A stretch of DNA of 64,000 bases from Ruegeria halocynthiae (GTDB taxonomy: Bacteria; Pseudomonadota; Alphaproteobacteria; Rhodobacterales; Rhodobacteraceae). The translations under genes and the position numbers were made by a program. Positions 1 to 6,903 of the stretch are shown here, one piece after another; position 1 is the stretch's first letter, and each line of letters starts with the position of its first letter. The notes under the pieces were generated by a model. That model was not told where the DNA came from. It made no database searches and saw only the letters and a list, made by a program, of their open reading frames with translations. The DNA lies in contig NZ_JQEZ01000005.1 of NCBI RefSeq assembly GCF_000743705.1, positions 1 through 64,000 of the forward strand, given 5' to 3'.

Positions 1-162
1 GAGCCGTTCAGCAGCTTTGGAACGGAACACAAAGACAGTGCCTGTGAAAGGATCCTTGCGCAGAACAGATTGCACCAGCGCTGACAACCCGTCATGGCCC
101 TTTCTAAAATCCACCGGATTGGTCGCCACCAGGATCCGCACCCGGTTCGAGGGGAAGATCAT
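1..162 (-). CDS. tnpB: IS66 family accessory protein TnpB (Orf2), 3' part cut by window edge
   Basis: The minus strand from 162 reads MIFPSNRVRILVATNP followed by a VDFRKGHDGL stretch. This is the conserved N-terminus of the IS66 Orf2/TnpB family (PF05717). TnpB is a small accessory protein required with TnpA and TnpC for transposition of IS66 elements; its exact biochemical role is not settled. The start ATG overlaps the tnpA stop codon (ATGA, 159-162), the usual translational coupling in this family. Only 54 codons are visible and the frame is open to the edge, so the rest of tnpB and the large transposase tnpC should lie to the left of the window. Confidence 0.9.
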   Translation of the reverse strand, partial: MIFPSNRVRILVATNPVDFRKGHDGLSALVQSVLRKDPFTGTVFVFRSKAAERL

Positions 163-554
163 GACCCAACCCCAAGCGCCCGGACAATCTCAGCAATCCG
201 TACCGCCGGAGTGGCCCCATCCAGCTTGATCAAGAGGTCTCCAGCCGCGATCTCGATGGGCTGGGTAGAAGGCATAACTTCCAGAGCAGGCGGCTCCTCA
301 AAAACCACCAGCGGCGCAAACGCAGCTTCCTCCTCCAAAACCGGAAGAACAAGATCACCATCTTTGGCCATCCGCCGCCACGACGAGACGTGGTTCGGCT
401 TCAAGCCATATTTGGCAGCAACATCATTCACTGCCGCACCCGTCAGCAGCGTCTCAGCCACAATCCGCGCCTTCAAATCATCCGGCCACCGCCGCCTCCC
501 ATCAGATGAGAAGATAACGCCAAGCCCAATGAGATACTCTCTTGTACTCTCCAT
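159..554 (-). CDS. tnpA: IS66 family transposase accessory protein TnpA (Orf1)
   Basis: This 131-residue protein starts MESTREYLIG and carries an N-terminal helix-turn-helix of the IS66 Orf1/IS3-OrfA type: RRRWPDDLKARIVAETL, then VNDVAAKYGLKPNHVSSWRR at about residues 20-60. The C-terminal part is acidic and hydrophobic. Such proteins bind the element ends. I chose the ATG at 554 rather than 584 because a GAGGTGAG ribosome binding site lies 7 bases before it. The gene is complete, overlaps tnpB by four bases, and is about 85 bases inside the proposed element end at 639. Confidence 0.88.
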   Translation of the reverse strand: MESTREYLIGLGVIFSSDGRRRWPDDLKARIVAETLLTGAAVNDVAAKYGLKPNHVSSWRRMAKDGDLVLPVLEEEAAFAPLVVFEEPPALEVMPSTQPIEIAAGDLLIKLDGATPAVRIAEIVRALGVGS

Positions 555-679
555 GGAGAAACTCACCTCAAAAAAACACTCCAAGGCGGAATCTCAGATC
601 AACCGAAGGGCTGGAAGGTGATCGTCACGCACCGCTTACGATCAATGCGGGAGGGCACAACCAACGTGAGCAGCAGAAC

Positions 680-706
680 GAAAAAAGCGGCCTGGGTGGG
701 GCCGCC
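680..706 (-). terminator. Rho-independent terminator (minus strand)
   Basis: On the minus strand GCGGCC, a seven-base loop and GGCCGC are followed by a run of six T. It lies about 150 bases downstream of the stop codon of the NACHT-like gene and could end the defence operon. Alternatively it could be the native terminator of a lost tRNA gene, because a CCCCCGCAACCA stretch (plus-strand 738-749) precedes it. Confidence 0.65.
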
Positions 707-858
707 TCTTCAGGCACTGTTAAGGTGCTGACACCGTTGGTTGCGGGGGCTCGATCTGATCTCGAGTTGCTATTCCAAGCGTCAGCGTAGACTGACGACT
801 TACGCCCTCCAAACCGTGTTTGTTGCTATGTCGTGTCCCTACAGATCAGCTGCGACGT

Positions 859-3624
859 CTACTTCGGAAGCAGGCGACACCATCGGCCAAGACCGACCTG
901 ACGCGGGTCTTCCTCTGCGAACGTGAACACCACACCTTCTGCGTCATCCGAGGAGGAACTGCTGAGTCCGCCGACCATCTCTTCGAGCATTCGTGGTTCG
1001 CGCTGCGCGTCCGGCAGGCCCCGCACGATTGCAGGCAGGTCGGTGGCAGGTTTGGCGATTGGCAAAAGGCGTAACCAAGCACGTAGCTGATACGCGTCGC
1101 TCTGAGTCAGAATCCAAGTCTCCTTCTCTGCCGCCTCGAAAGTCTCAGCTATGCCGTCGGCCACAAGCTTGATGTTGATGTCCTCGCCAGAGAGGACCAG
1201 CGATAATAGCAAGGCTGCGCGCGCCTGCCTCGGCGCGAGAGAAACGAGCTTCTGGATCGTCGCGTCACGCTGACCATGGGGGAGCCGTGCTCCAACAATC
1301 CCGAGCGCAACTGCCAGCTTCACTTGTGCATCCGACGAACCAACGACAATCAAGGTCTCGATTGCGCCGAAGATAGCCTCTGCCTCGGCTGACGTCGCGG
1401 CGGGATCGGCGGCGCGGGCCTCGCGGCGCTCTTCCACGCGCGAAAAATCTTCGCCGCTCCGGAATTTGTTGTCGTCCTTGGGTTCGTTGGCCTCGAACCA
1501 CTGGAAGGCCAGCACACGCGCAGCCAACTCGCCAAAATACTCATCCGTCAGGTATTCACGCATCAGCGCAGCGGTCTCCGGCGCCTTGATCGCCAAGAAC
1601 GCACGTTGGTACTCATGCATGTTTGGATGCTGCGCTTCGTGCACAGCGTCACGATCCTTCCAGCCGCTCGCGGTAGCTTGTTCGCGAAAAGCCCGATAGC
1701 GACGTAAATTGTCGTTAAGCATTCTCTTCAAGAATGGAAGATGTTCGACCGACGGCGCACGGCTCATCATCGTTGCAATGGTGGCCACTCGCAAACGCTT
1801 CTCATCCCCAGTAACGAGCATGCGCTCTGCCCATTCGCGCGCCAGCACGCCGATTGCGGCCAAGCCTTCCACATTGAAGGGTCGCGCCCGCTTTTCGTCG
1901 CCGTAGGTCTCACGTGAAAACAGCTCGGCCAGTTGAACGATTTCCTCATTATCAGCACTTACCGCCCGCGTCTGAACGGCGTCCACCAAACTTGCACCCG
2001 GCGTGTGGCCGATGCGGTCGCGCAGACCGTGATAGCGATCACCCGCCGCCTGGTTGTACTGCCCACTAGCGTCGCGCACGACCTTCCCAGCTGCAAGATA
2101 CGCGTCGATCAGCCGGCCAACAGCGTTTGGTCCCAGCACTGAAGCAGCGGCCTCAGCGCGGTCGTCGTGACGGTTTGTTTCTTCGAGGGCGATCCCGAGA
2201 AGCGCGCCGTCCTCAAGCGCGAACCCGGCGGCCGCAAGAATATCGTCCGCGCCGTAAAAGAGTTCGCGGTGCTCGCGCACGCGGCGCAGTAGCCCCTTAG
2301 CGAGAGCCTCCGGATATCGCTTTCGCGCTTCATACAACAAGTGCATTTCGCCATCGCGTTTCCGGTCGATCTCCATTTCGGCAACAGTTTCAGTAACCTC
2401 GGTATCGTGATCATCTCCGACCGGCGCGTGAACGAGCGTGCGCAGGCGCTGAAAGTGCGAAATGCCAGCAACCTTGCGCCGTTCGCCCGCTCGCCGGAGT
2501 TCCTGCTGGACGGCATCGACTGCAATGTCGTCGAGGTGACCCTTTTCGGCGAGGATGTCGTAGGTCGCGTCGCCCGCGTCAGCGAGCAAGTCGGCGACGT
2601 GGCGATCCGCCCGTCGAAATGAGAGCGCATCGACCACTGTCGCCTTCACGTCCGGATCACTGTCAGTCTTCGCGATTGCGGTCGCAAGGTCGAGACCGTC
2701 GATCCCGCCATGCAATGCGATTTCATGCAGTACATTTTTGCGGATTTCCGGTGGCAGCGCTGCGATGCGCGCCGACGCGTCGTTCCCAAGCACGGATGGG
2801 CGAAATCGCTTCGCCGCTCGGAGAGCGGGCAAGTGCACTTGGCTGTTTGGGTGCGAAATAAGTGGCCAAATCAGGTCACCGAATTCCGGCCTGCCGGACG
2901 CGATCATGAAACGCACCGCGCGATCCACCTTGCCTGGTGCGTGCCACTGCTCAGGAAGATTCCGCATTGCCGTGGCGATCGGTGCCCATACGTCATCGGA
3001 TGCGCGGAAGATCATCTCGCCCGCGAGGACAGGATCGACTTCGAAAGCTGCATGGATGGCGGTGCTGCATGCGGCCTTATGTACGTTGTCGCCGAGCGCG
3101 CTTCGTTCGACAGCGAACAGGACTGCTTCTTCCCACGGGCGCTGATCGAGTACGTCAACCTTCAGCTTCTCGCGTGCTGCCGGATCGCTGACGGCCTGTA
3201 GCATCAGTCCTTCAACATGGTGCGAGGCGTACCATTCCTGAAATTGCTGGTGCTGGAACGAATAGCCCGGCCTGTCGCCGGAGCGCGTCAGAACGTGATT
3301 GCTGACAAGCGTGTCGAGCAACGTGTCGGGCTGTGTGGAGATAGTGATTTGTCCGTCGTCCACCAGAACCCGCGCAGTCTCAGCGACCGATCTGCGCGCG
3401 TTGATGTCCGTGATCGCCGTGTTGGCCGTTGTCGTGGCGAACAGAGCGAGATCGTTCAAATAGTCCTGCAGGAAGCCAAGGGCCACGACATGAAGCGCCG
3501 CCGCACGGCGGGCTTCCTGCTCGTGTGCGGCAATGAAGCGCCGTAGCACTTCTTCCTTTGTTATCGGAAAAGGCGCGCCCTCTGGCAGCGAGAGAAGTGC
3601 CGTAAGGTAAAGTGGGATGGTCAC
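859..3624 (-). CDS. NACHT/STAND-type protein, C-terminal part only (ATPase core missing)
   Basis: The GTG-initiated frame encodes 921 residues. It starts in the middle of a domain: the opening TIPLYLTALL is the conserved sequence at the end of NACHT-family NTPase modules, and FQHQQFQEWYA at about 123-133 matches the winged-helix/'HxxFxE' region that follows. The rest is a long alpha-helical, HEAT-like region rich in Ala, Leu and Arg, consistent with a ligand-sensing domain. No Walker A (GxxxxGKS/T) is present. The same frame is open upstream to a TAA at 3691-3693 and there reads AQLVDQAWRTAGVRDLV, also typical of NACHT proteins, so homology begins before the only available start. It overlaps the nuclease gene by four bases. 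I infer an internal deletion of a once single nuclease-NACHT-HEAT gene. The C-terminus after FAEEDPR may also be frameshifted. Confidence 0.6.
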   Translation of the reverse strand: MTIPLYLTALLSLPEGAPFPITKEEVLRRFIAAHEQEARRAAALHVVALGFLQDYLNDLALFATTTANTAITDINARRSVAETARVLVDDGQITISTQPDTLLDTLVSNHVLTRSGDRPGYSFQHQQFQEWYASHHVEGLMLQAVSDPAAREKLKVDVLDQRPWEEAVLFAVERSALGDNVHKAACSTAIHAAFEVDPVLAGEMIFRASDDVWAPIATAMRNLPEQWHAPGKVDRAVRFMIASGRPEFGDLIWPLISHPNSQVHLPALRAAKRFRPSVLGNDASARIAALPPEIRKNVLHEIALHGGIDGLDLATAIAKTDSDPDVKATVVDALSFRRADRHVADLLADAGDATYDILAEKGHLDDIAVDAVQQELRRAGERRKVAGISHFQRLRTLVHAPVGDDHDTEVTETVAEMEIDRKRDGEMHLLYEARKRYPEALAKGLLRRVREHRELFYGADDILAAAGFALEDGALLGIALEETNRHDDRAEAAASVLGPNAVGRLIDAYLAAGKVVRDASGQYNQAAGDRYHGLRDRIGHTPGASLVDAVQTRAVSADNEEIVQLAELFSRETYGDEKRARPFNVEGLAAIGVLAREWAERMLVTGDEKRLRVATIATMMSRAPSVEHLPFLKRMLNDNLRRYRAFREQATASGWKDRDAVHEAQHPNMHEYQRAFLAIKAPETAALMREYLTDEYFGELAARVLAFQWFEANEPKDDNKFRSGEDFSRVEERREARAADPAATSAEAEAIFGAIETLIVVGSSDAQVKLAVALGIVGARLPHGQRDATIQKLVSLAPRQARAALLLSLVLSGEDINIKLVADGIAETFEAAEKETWILTQSDAYQLRAWLRLLPIAKPATDLPAIVRGLPDAQREPRMLEEMVGGLSSSSSDDAEGVVFTFAEEDPRQVGLGRWCRLLPK

Positions 3625-4307
3625 AAGATCCCGGACACCAGCTGTCCGCCATGCCTGATCGACGAGCTGCGCGCCAGCCTCGCCTCCAACTTACCGTTGG
3701 CATCTGACAAGGAGCCCACGCGAACAAGCAGTTCGGCAAAGCACATCTGAGCTGCAATCGGGGCGCAGTTCAGCCGATCTACGATCAAGCTGATCGCCCA
3801 TTCCTGCGGTGAGGCCGCCACGGTGATCGACGTTCCCGGAAGAAGATCAGAGGCTCCACTGAACTTTGAAAGCCTTTCGCTGATCGGACCTTCGATTGAT
3901 CGGATTGCGGGGTGGTCGTCGAGGGGACTGAGACCTGCCACGTCCCGCTCAAGAACGAGCTCCAATCGCTGCGGTCGCTGTGCGGAGCCAAGCGACCGAT
4001 TCCACAGGTCTTCAATGTGTCCGGCTGTCTCGCTTTCTGTGTAGTCTCCGAGGTGTTCTCGCCTACTCTTGACCTGAACAAAGCTCGGTGCTTCGCCACG
4101 CAGCTCAATATCGTCACCGCCTTCAGGGATCACGATGGCGGGCGCTCGCTGACCAGCCCATATTTCTACCGCTAACCAAACAGACACGGCGTCCTGGTAG
4201 CGAAAACCTCTGCCTGCATGGGAACCAGCCCTGGACGCAGCTTTGGCCGGTGTGGACGATGGCTTTGTATCACGGCGCGGCTTCCGGCTTTTTGTCTTCT
4301 TAGGCAT
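3621..4307 (-). CDS. Cap4/DUF4297-like dsDNA nuclease domain protein, probably C-terminally truncated
   Basis: This protein has 228 residues. A basic, Lys/Arg/Ser-rich tail (1-30) precedes GRGFRYQDAVSVWLA (32-46), then PEGGDDIELRG (61-71) and FVQVKSRR (76-83). The Asp at 65/66 and the Gln-Val-Lys at 78-80 fit the PD-(D/E)xK active site of the DUF4297/Cap4-type nuclease domain, often fused to SAVED or STAND sensors in antiphage proteins. The last 20-30 residues look out of frame relative to that family. In the overlapping frame the sequence resumes as a NACHT protein, so the nuclease probably lost its fusion partner's ATPase. It overlaps the AbiEii gene by eight bases. Whether it is active alone cannot be seen. 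Confidence 0.65.
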   Translation of the reverse strand: MPKKTKSRKPRRDTKPSSTPAKAASRAGSHAGRGFRYQDAVSVWLAVEIWAGQRAPAIVIPEGGDDIELRGEAPSFVQVKSRREHLGDYTESETAGHIEDLWNRSLGSAQRPQRLELVLERDVAGLSPLDDHPAIRSIEGPISERLSKFSGASDLLPGTSITVAASPQEWAISLIVDRLNCAPIAAQMCFAELLVRVGSLSDANGKLEARLARSSSIRHGGQLVSGIL

Positions 4308-5379
4308 GTTCCTGGCCGTCGCCTACGTCGGCACCCTGCGCCGGAGCATTCAGGCTGTCTTCAATCTCTCCGATTGATGACATTATGTCTTCAAAGTCCG
4401 GTGCATCACCGAAGATCATGGCCCTGGTATTGTCATAGTCACGAGCCAGTCGTTCAATCATATCGCCAACGGGCCGAAGCGAAAATGTACCTGGCGCAGC
4501 GGACGCGAGATCGAAATCCGGCCTATTGAAGAATGTCTGTGCATGCACAATGCAATCCGCTCCAAGAGCTAGATCCGCAAGCGCGGCGGCGCCAGCGTTC
4601 GACTTCCGCAGTGAATGCAGATCGTAATAATGACGCGAAATTCGCTGCCCGTCCTGACGCAATTCACCACGTCGCTCGAACCAGCTGCGTAGCCCGTGTG
4701 CAATGACGATCTTGTCCCAAAACGTCCGTTCTGCATCAATGGTCGTGACACCCGGGACGCTAAAATCAAATGTCTCAAGGTCATCGTCGATATACGGTGT
4801 GATCGTAAGGGGTTTATTAGGATCAAGCGCGGATTTCGCTCCGGACTCAATCTTCACAGCCGCTTGCACATATGCTGTTTCGGACGTGTCTACCCGTGGG
4901 TACCAGACGAGTAAGGTCTGATTGCTCGGATCAGTTTCGTCGACTTCCACGCGGCCCAGGCCTTCCGTGTCGCCATCAAGAATTTCAGCGACCGCAGTAC
5001 GAAGGTCAGTCGTGATGTAGTTGCTGCAGTCAGCAGCGATTGCGTCGAGCGCAGCCTTCCTTTTTTTGTTGGATAGCGCTGCAATTTCCGCAGTGGTCCC
5101 CGGATGGCCAAGATCATCTCGGAAAACCGTCACGTCGATGTCTTCGGAGAACCGGCTGATCAAGCCATAGGCCTTCGATAAAGACGTGCCGCCTTTGAAG
5201 AGAAGGCGTGGTCCGTTACCAGGAAGTCGATTATAGAGCGTGTTGAGTGTCCAACACACCCAAAAGTCCTTCTCGATGTTGTTGAGCGGCGCGCCCAGAC
5301 GCTGGGCAGTTGTCAGGAATAAATCCGCACGATCTGTCGGTTCCGCGCGAATGATTTCCTTGAAGGCATCTGTACTCAT
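4300..5379 (-). CDS. AbiEii-type nucleotidyltransferase toxin
   Basis: This 359-residue protein belongs to the AbiEii/AbiGii family (PF08843). EKDFWV (36-41) and KGGTSLSKAYG (62-72) followed by SEDIDV (78-83) form the GG(T)S...DxD core of DNA polymerase beta-like nucleotidyltransferases. AbiEii toxins act in phage abortive infection; related enzymes add nucleotides to tRNA ends. Length and motif order are intact, so the toxin may still work. Its ATG overlaps the stop of the upstream antitoxin (ATGA), the standard antitoxin-first layout of AbiE toxin-antitoxin pairs. The immediately following nuclease gene overlaps its 3' end, which suggests one transcript. Confidence 0.88.
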   Translation of the reverse strand: MSTDAFKEIIRAEPTDRADLFLTTAQRLGAPLNNIEKDFWVCWTLNTLYNRLPGNGPRLLFKGGTSLSKAYGLISRFSEDIDVTVFRDDLGHPGTTAEIAALSNKKRKAALDAIAADCSNYITTDLRTAVAEILDGDTEGLGRVEVDETDPSNQTLLVWYPRVDTSETAYVQAAVKIESGAKSALDPNKPLTITPYIDDDLETFDFSVPGVTTIDAERTFWDKIVIAHGLRSWFERRGELRQDGQRISRHYYDLHSLRKSNAGAAALADLALGADCIVHAQTFFNRPDFDLASAAPGTFSLRPVGDMIERLARDYDNTRAMIFGDAPDFEDIMSSIGEIEDSLNAPAQGADVGDGQEHA

Positions 5380-6041
5380 TCTTGCGACCCCGCGCGAGCC
5401 GCAGCGAGTGGATTGCGCAATATCTCCTGCATCCAGATAGGCATCGCTGCTAGGCCGGTGCGCAAGTCTTCGATGAGTTGTGGGCCGATCTTCTCGTCTG
5501 CAAGAAGCTTCCGAATAGTGCGATCGAGCTTGGAACGTTCAACTTCGCTTCGCATTGCGTCGTGGATCCAATACAGCGCCTGCACGAGATACATGCCAGG
5601 TCGTCCGGCCCAGTACAGTCGGCTTGGCGCAGCATGTTTGAAGACAATTTTTTGCTTCCCAAGCTCAATAGGTTTCAAGCGTGCATCCACGAGGACCTCG
5701 ATCTTCGCGGGCACAGCATTTGTAAGGCCCAAGGTGTTGGCTGCCGTCATCCCGTCAACGACAAAGCGGGCTTTATCGCGTCGCGCAACAGCCTCAATAA
5801 CCGCGCGATAGTCTGGTACCGAGCGGTTCTGGGTCAGTTTGTTCACCCTCGGTCTATCGTAAAGACCGCGCTCAATGCGTCGGAGCTCGCCTGATTTGAC
5901 CATGCGCTGTAACGCCTTGTCAACAGCCTCCCGCGGACCGAGATCGGCAAAATCGGCAGGAGTCCAGACCTTTGCTGGCTCGGCTACGACCCGGTCCAGG
6001 ATAAGTGTCGGCAAACTTTGCTGGGCATCGTGAGTGATCAT
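5376..6041 (-). CDS. AbiEi-like antitoxin / transcriptional regulator (DUF6088 type)
   Basis: This 221-residue protein has an N-terminal winged helix (VVAEPAKVWTPADFADLG, then ALQRMVKSGELRRIERGLYDRP, about 18-65) and a larger C-terminal domain with GMTAANTLGLTNAVP. This matches DUF6088/AbiEi-like antitoxins paired with AbiEii. AbiEi proteins counteract the toxin and repress their own promoter through inverted repeats. Such repeats lie immediately upstream and overlap the start codon. I see no ribosome binding site before the ATG at 6041, so the message may be leaderless or start translation weakly. It is the first gene of the four-gene minus-strand operon. Confidence 0.82.
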   Translation of the reverse strand: MITHDAQQSLPTLILDRVVAEPAKVWTPADFADLGPREAVDKALQRMVKSGELRRIERGLYDRPRVNKLTQNRSVPDYRAVIEAVARRDKARFVVDGMTAANTLGLTNAVPAKIEVLVDARLKPIELGKQKIVFKHAAPSRLYWAGRPGMYLVQALYWIHDAMRSEVERSKLDRTIRKLLADEKIGPQLIEDLRTGLAAMPIWMQEILRNPLAAARAGSQE

Positions 6042-6106
6042 GTCCGAAATATGTCACATTGTTCGGACATTTACGAGTCCGAAATCTACTACATATTTCG
6101 GACATG
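6039..6106. promoter_or_regulatory. Operator cluster of the AbiE operon (nested inverted repeats)
   Basis: CATGTCCGAAATATGT (6039-6054) and ACATATTTCGGACATG (6091-6106) are perfect 16-base reverse complements. Between them lie two more half-sites, TTCGGACAT (6062-6070) and GTCCGAAAT (6077-6085, last base differing from the outer arms), giving four copies of a GTCCGAAA-like half-site in alternating orientation. The proximal arm includes the antitoxin start codon. AbiEi family proteins are known to bind inverted repeats in their own promoters, so autoregulation is the likely use. Confidence 0.75.
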
Positions 6107-6144
6107 GGTTCTGGAGAACCGTCACTGCGTCAAAACTGGAAGGT

Positions 6145-6744
6145 TCAGTGATGGGCGGTAACTGCAGTCGCGCCCCCCTCAAAGTCGAATTCATAAAGGC
6201 GCAGGCGCCCGAGCACTGGCGCCTACTGGCCAAGGAAGAACGTCAGCGCATTCGGCGCGGCGACAAACAGGTGAGAGACCGACCCCGGCCGCTGCCCGCA
6301 ATTTGCTGATCGCATCGCTTCCTTCGCCGATTGCGCAAGATCGAATGCGTGCCGCCCTGCGGCAACAACCTGCGATCCTGAACCCGTCGAGGGCCGGAGG
6401 ACCAACAATCGCCCGACGGACGGAAGCTGATCTTCAACGTATCGCCGCACATCGCCGGCGATGTCGTGGGTTATGCTAAAGGCCACCGCAATATCCGGTG
6501 CGTCCGTCGTAAGCTCAATCACAGTTGAATCGAGCGTCGGCCAATCCGGATCAGTCGGAACATCGTCGGCGGCCCAGACGCTCCGCTTTAGCGTTCGCTG
6601 CTCCAATTCCACGGCCCGTCCGGACTTGATGTTAAGCACGCTCCCGGCAGCGAAAGCCAAAGTTGTGTGCGCATCAAGCGCTATGGCAATCGCTGTCAGC
6701 ATGGTCTTGAAAGGCCTGAAGACCTTTCTTGCTGCTTGATTGCG
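6145..6744 (-). pseudogene. SAVED-domain (CBASS sensor) remnant with in-frame amber codon
   Basis: The minus frame from 6744 reads through TMLTAIAIALDAHTTLAFAAG, KSGRAVELEQRT, DIAVAFSITHDI and HLFVAAPNALTFFLGQ. This order is that of the second half of SAVED domains, which bind cyclic oligonucleotides in CBASS effectors such as Cap4 and Cap5. A TAG at 6223-6225 interrupts the frame, which then continues in the same frame as APVLGRLRLYEFDFEG to a TGA at 6145, matching the normal SAVED C-terminus. The N-terminal effector and the first part of SAVED are absent (TGA at 6745-6747). The fragment is therefore 5'-truncated and nonsense-mutated. An ATG at 6702 would allow a 159-residue product ending at the amber codon. 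Confidence 0.7.
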
Positions 6745-6903
6745 TCAACCTGCACAAGAAAAAAGAACTATCTAAAACGCCCTTAAAGCATGCCCCCTAG
6801 TCCACGAGGGACTTGGCGGTGCGCGACCTACCCCCTTCAGCACCGCCCTTTTTATTGGATTCCAGCCATCAGAGCTGGGTTGTCAGAAAAGGAACAACAC
6901 TTG

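Larger units (their letters stand above)
1..639 (-). mobile_element. IS66-family insertion sequence, tnpA-proximal end
   Basis: The element is identified by tnpA and tnpB. Reading on the minus strand, the outer end at 639 begins GTAAGCGGTGCGTGACGATC; IS66-family terminal inverted repeats typically begin GTAAGCG. The next eight bases outward, 640-647 (GATCAATG on the plus strand), would be one copy of an 8-bp target duplication. The other end lies outside the window, so neither the second inverted repeat nor the duplication can be confirmed. Confidence 0.7.

Noticed and set aside
6223..6225. The TAG in the SAVED remnant as a recoded (readthrough or pyrrolysine) codon
   Set aside because: The effector half of the protein is also missing, so ordinary pseudogene decay explains it; no pyrrolysine machinery is in view.
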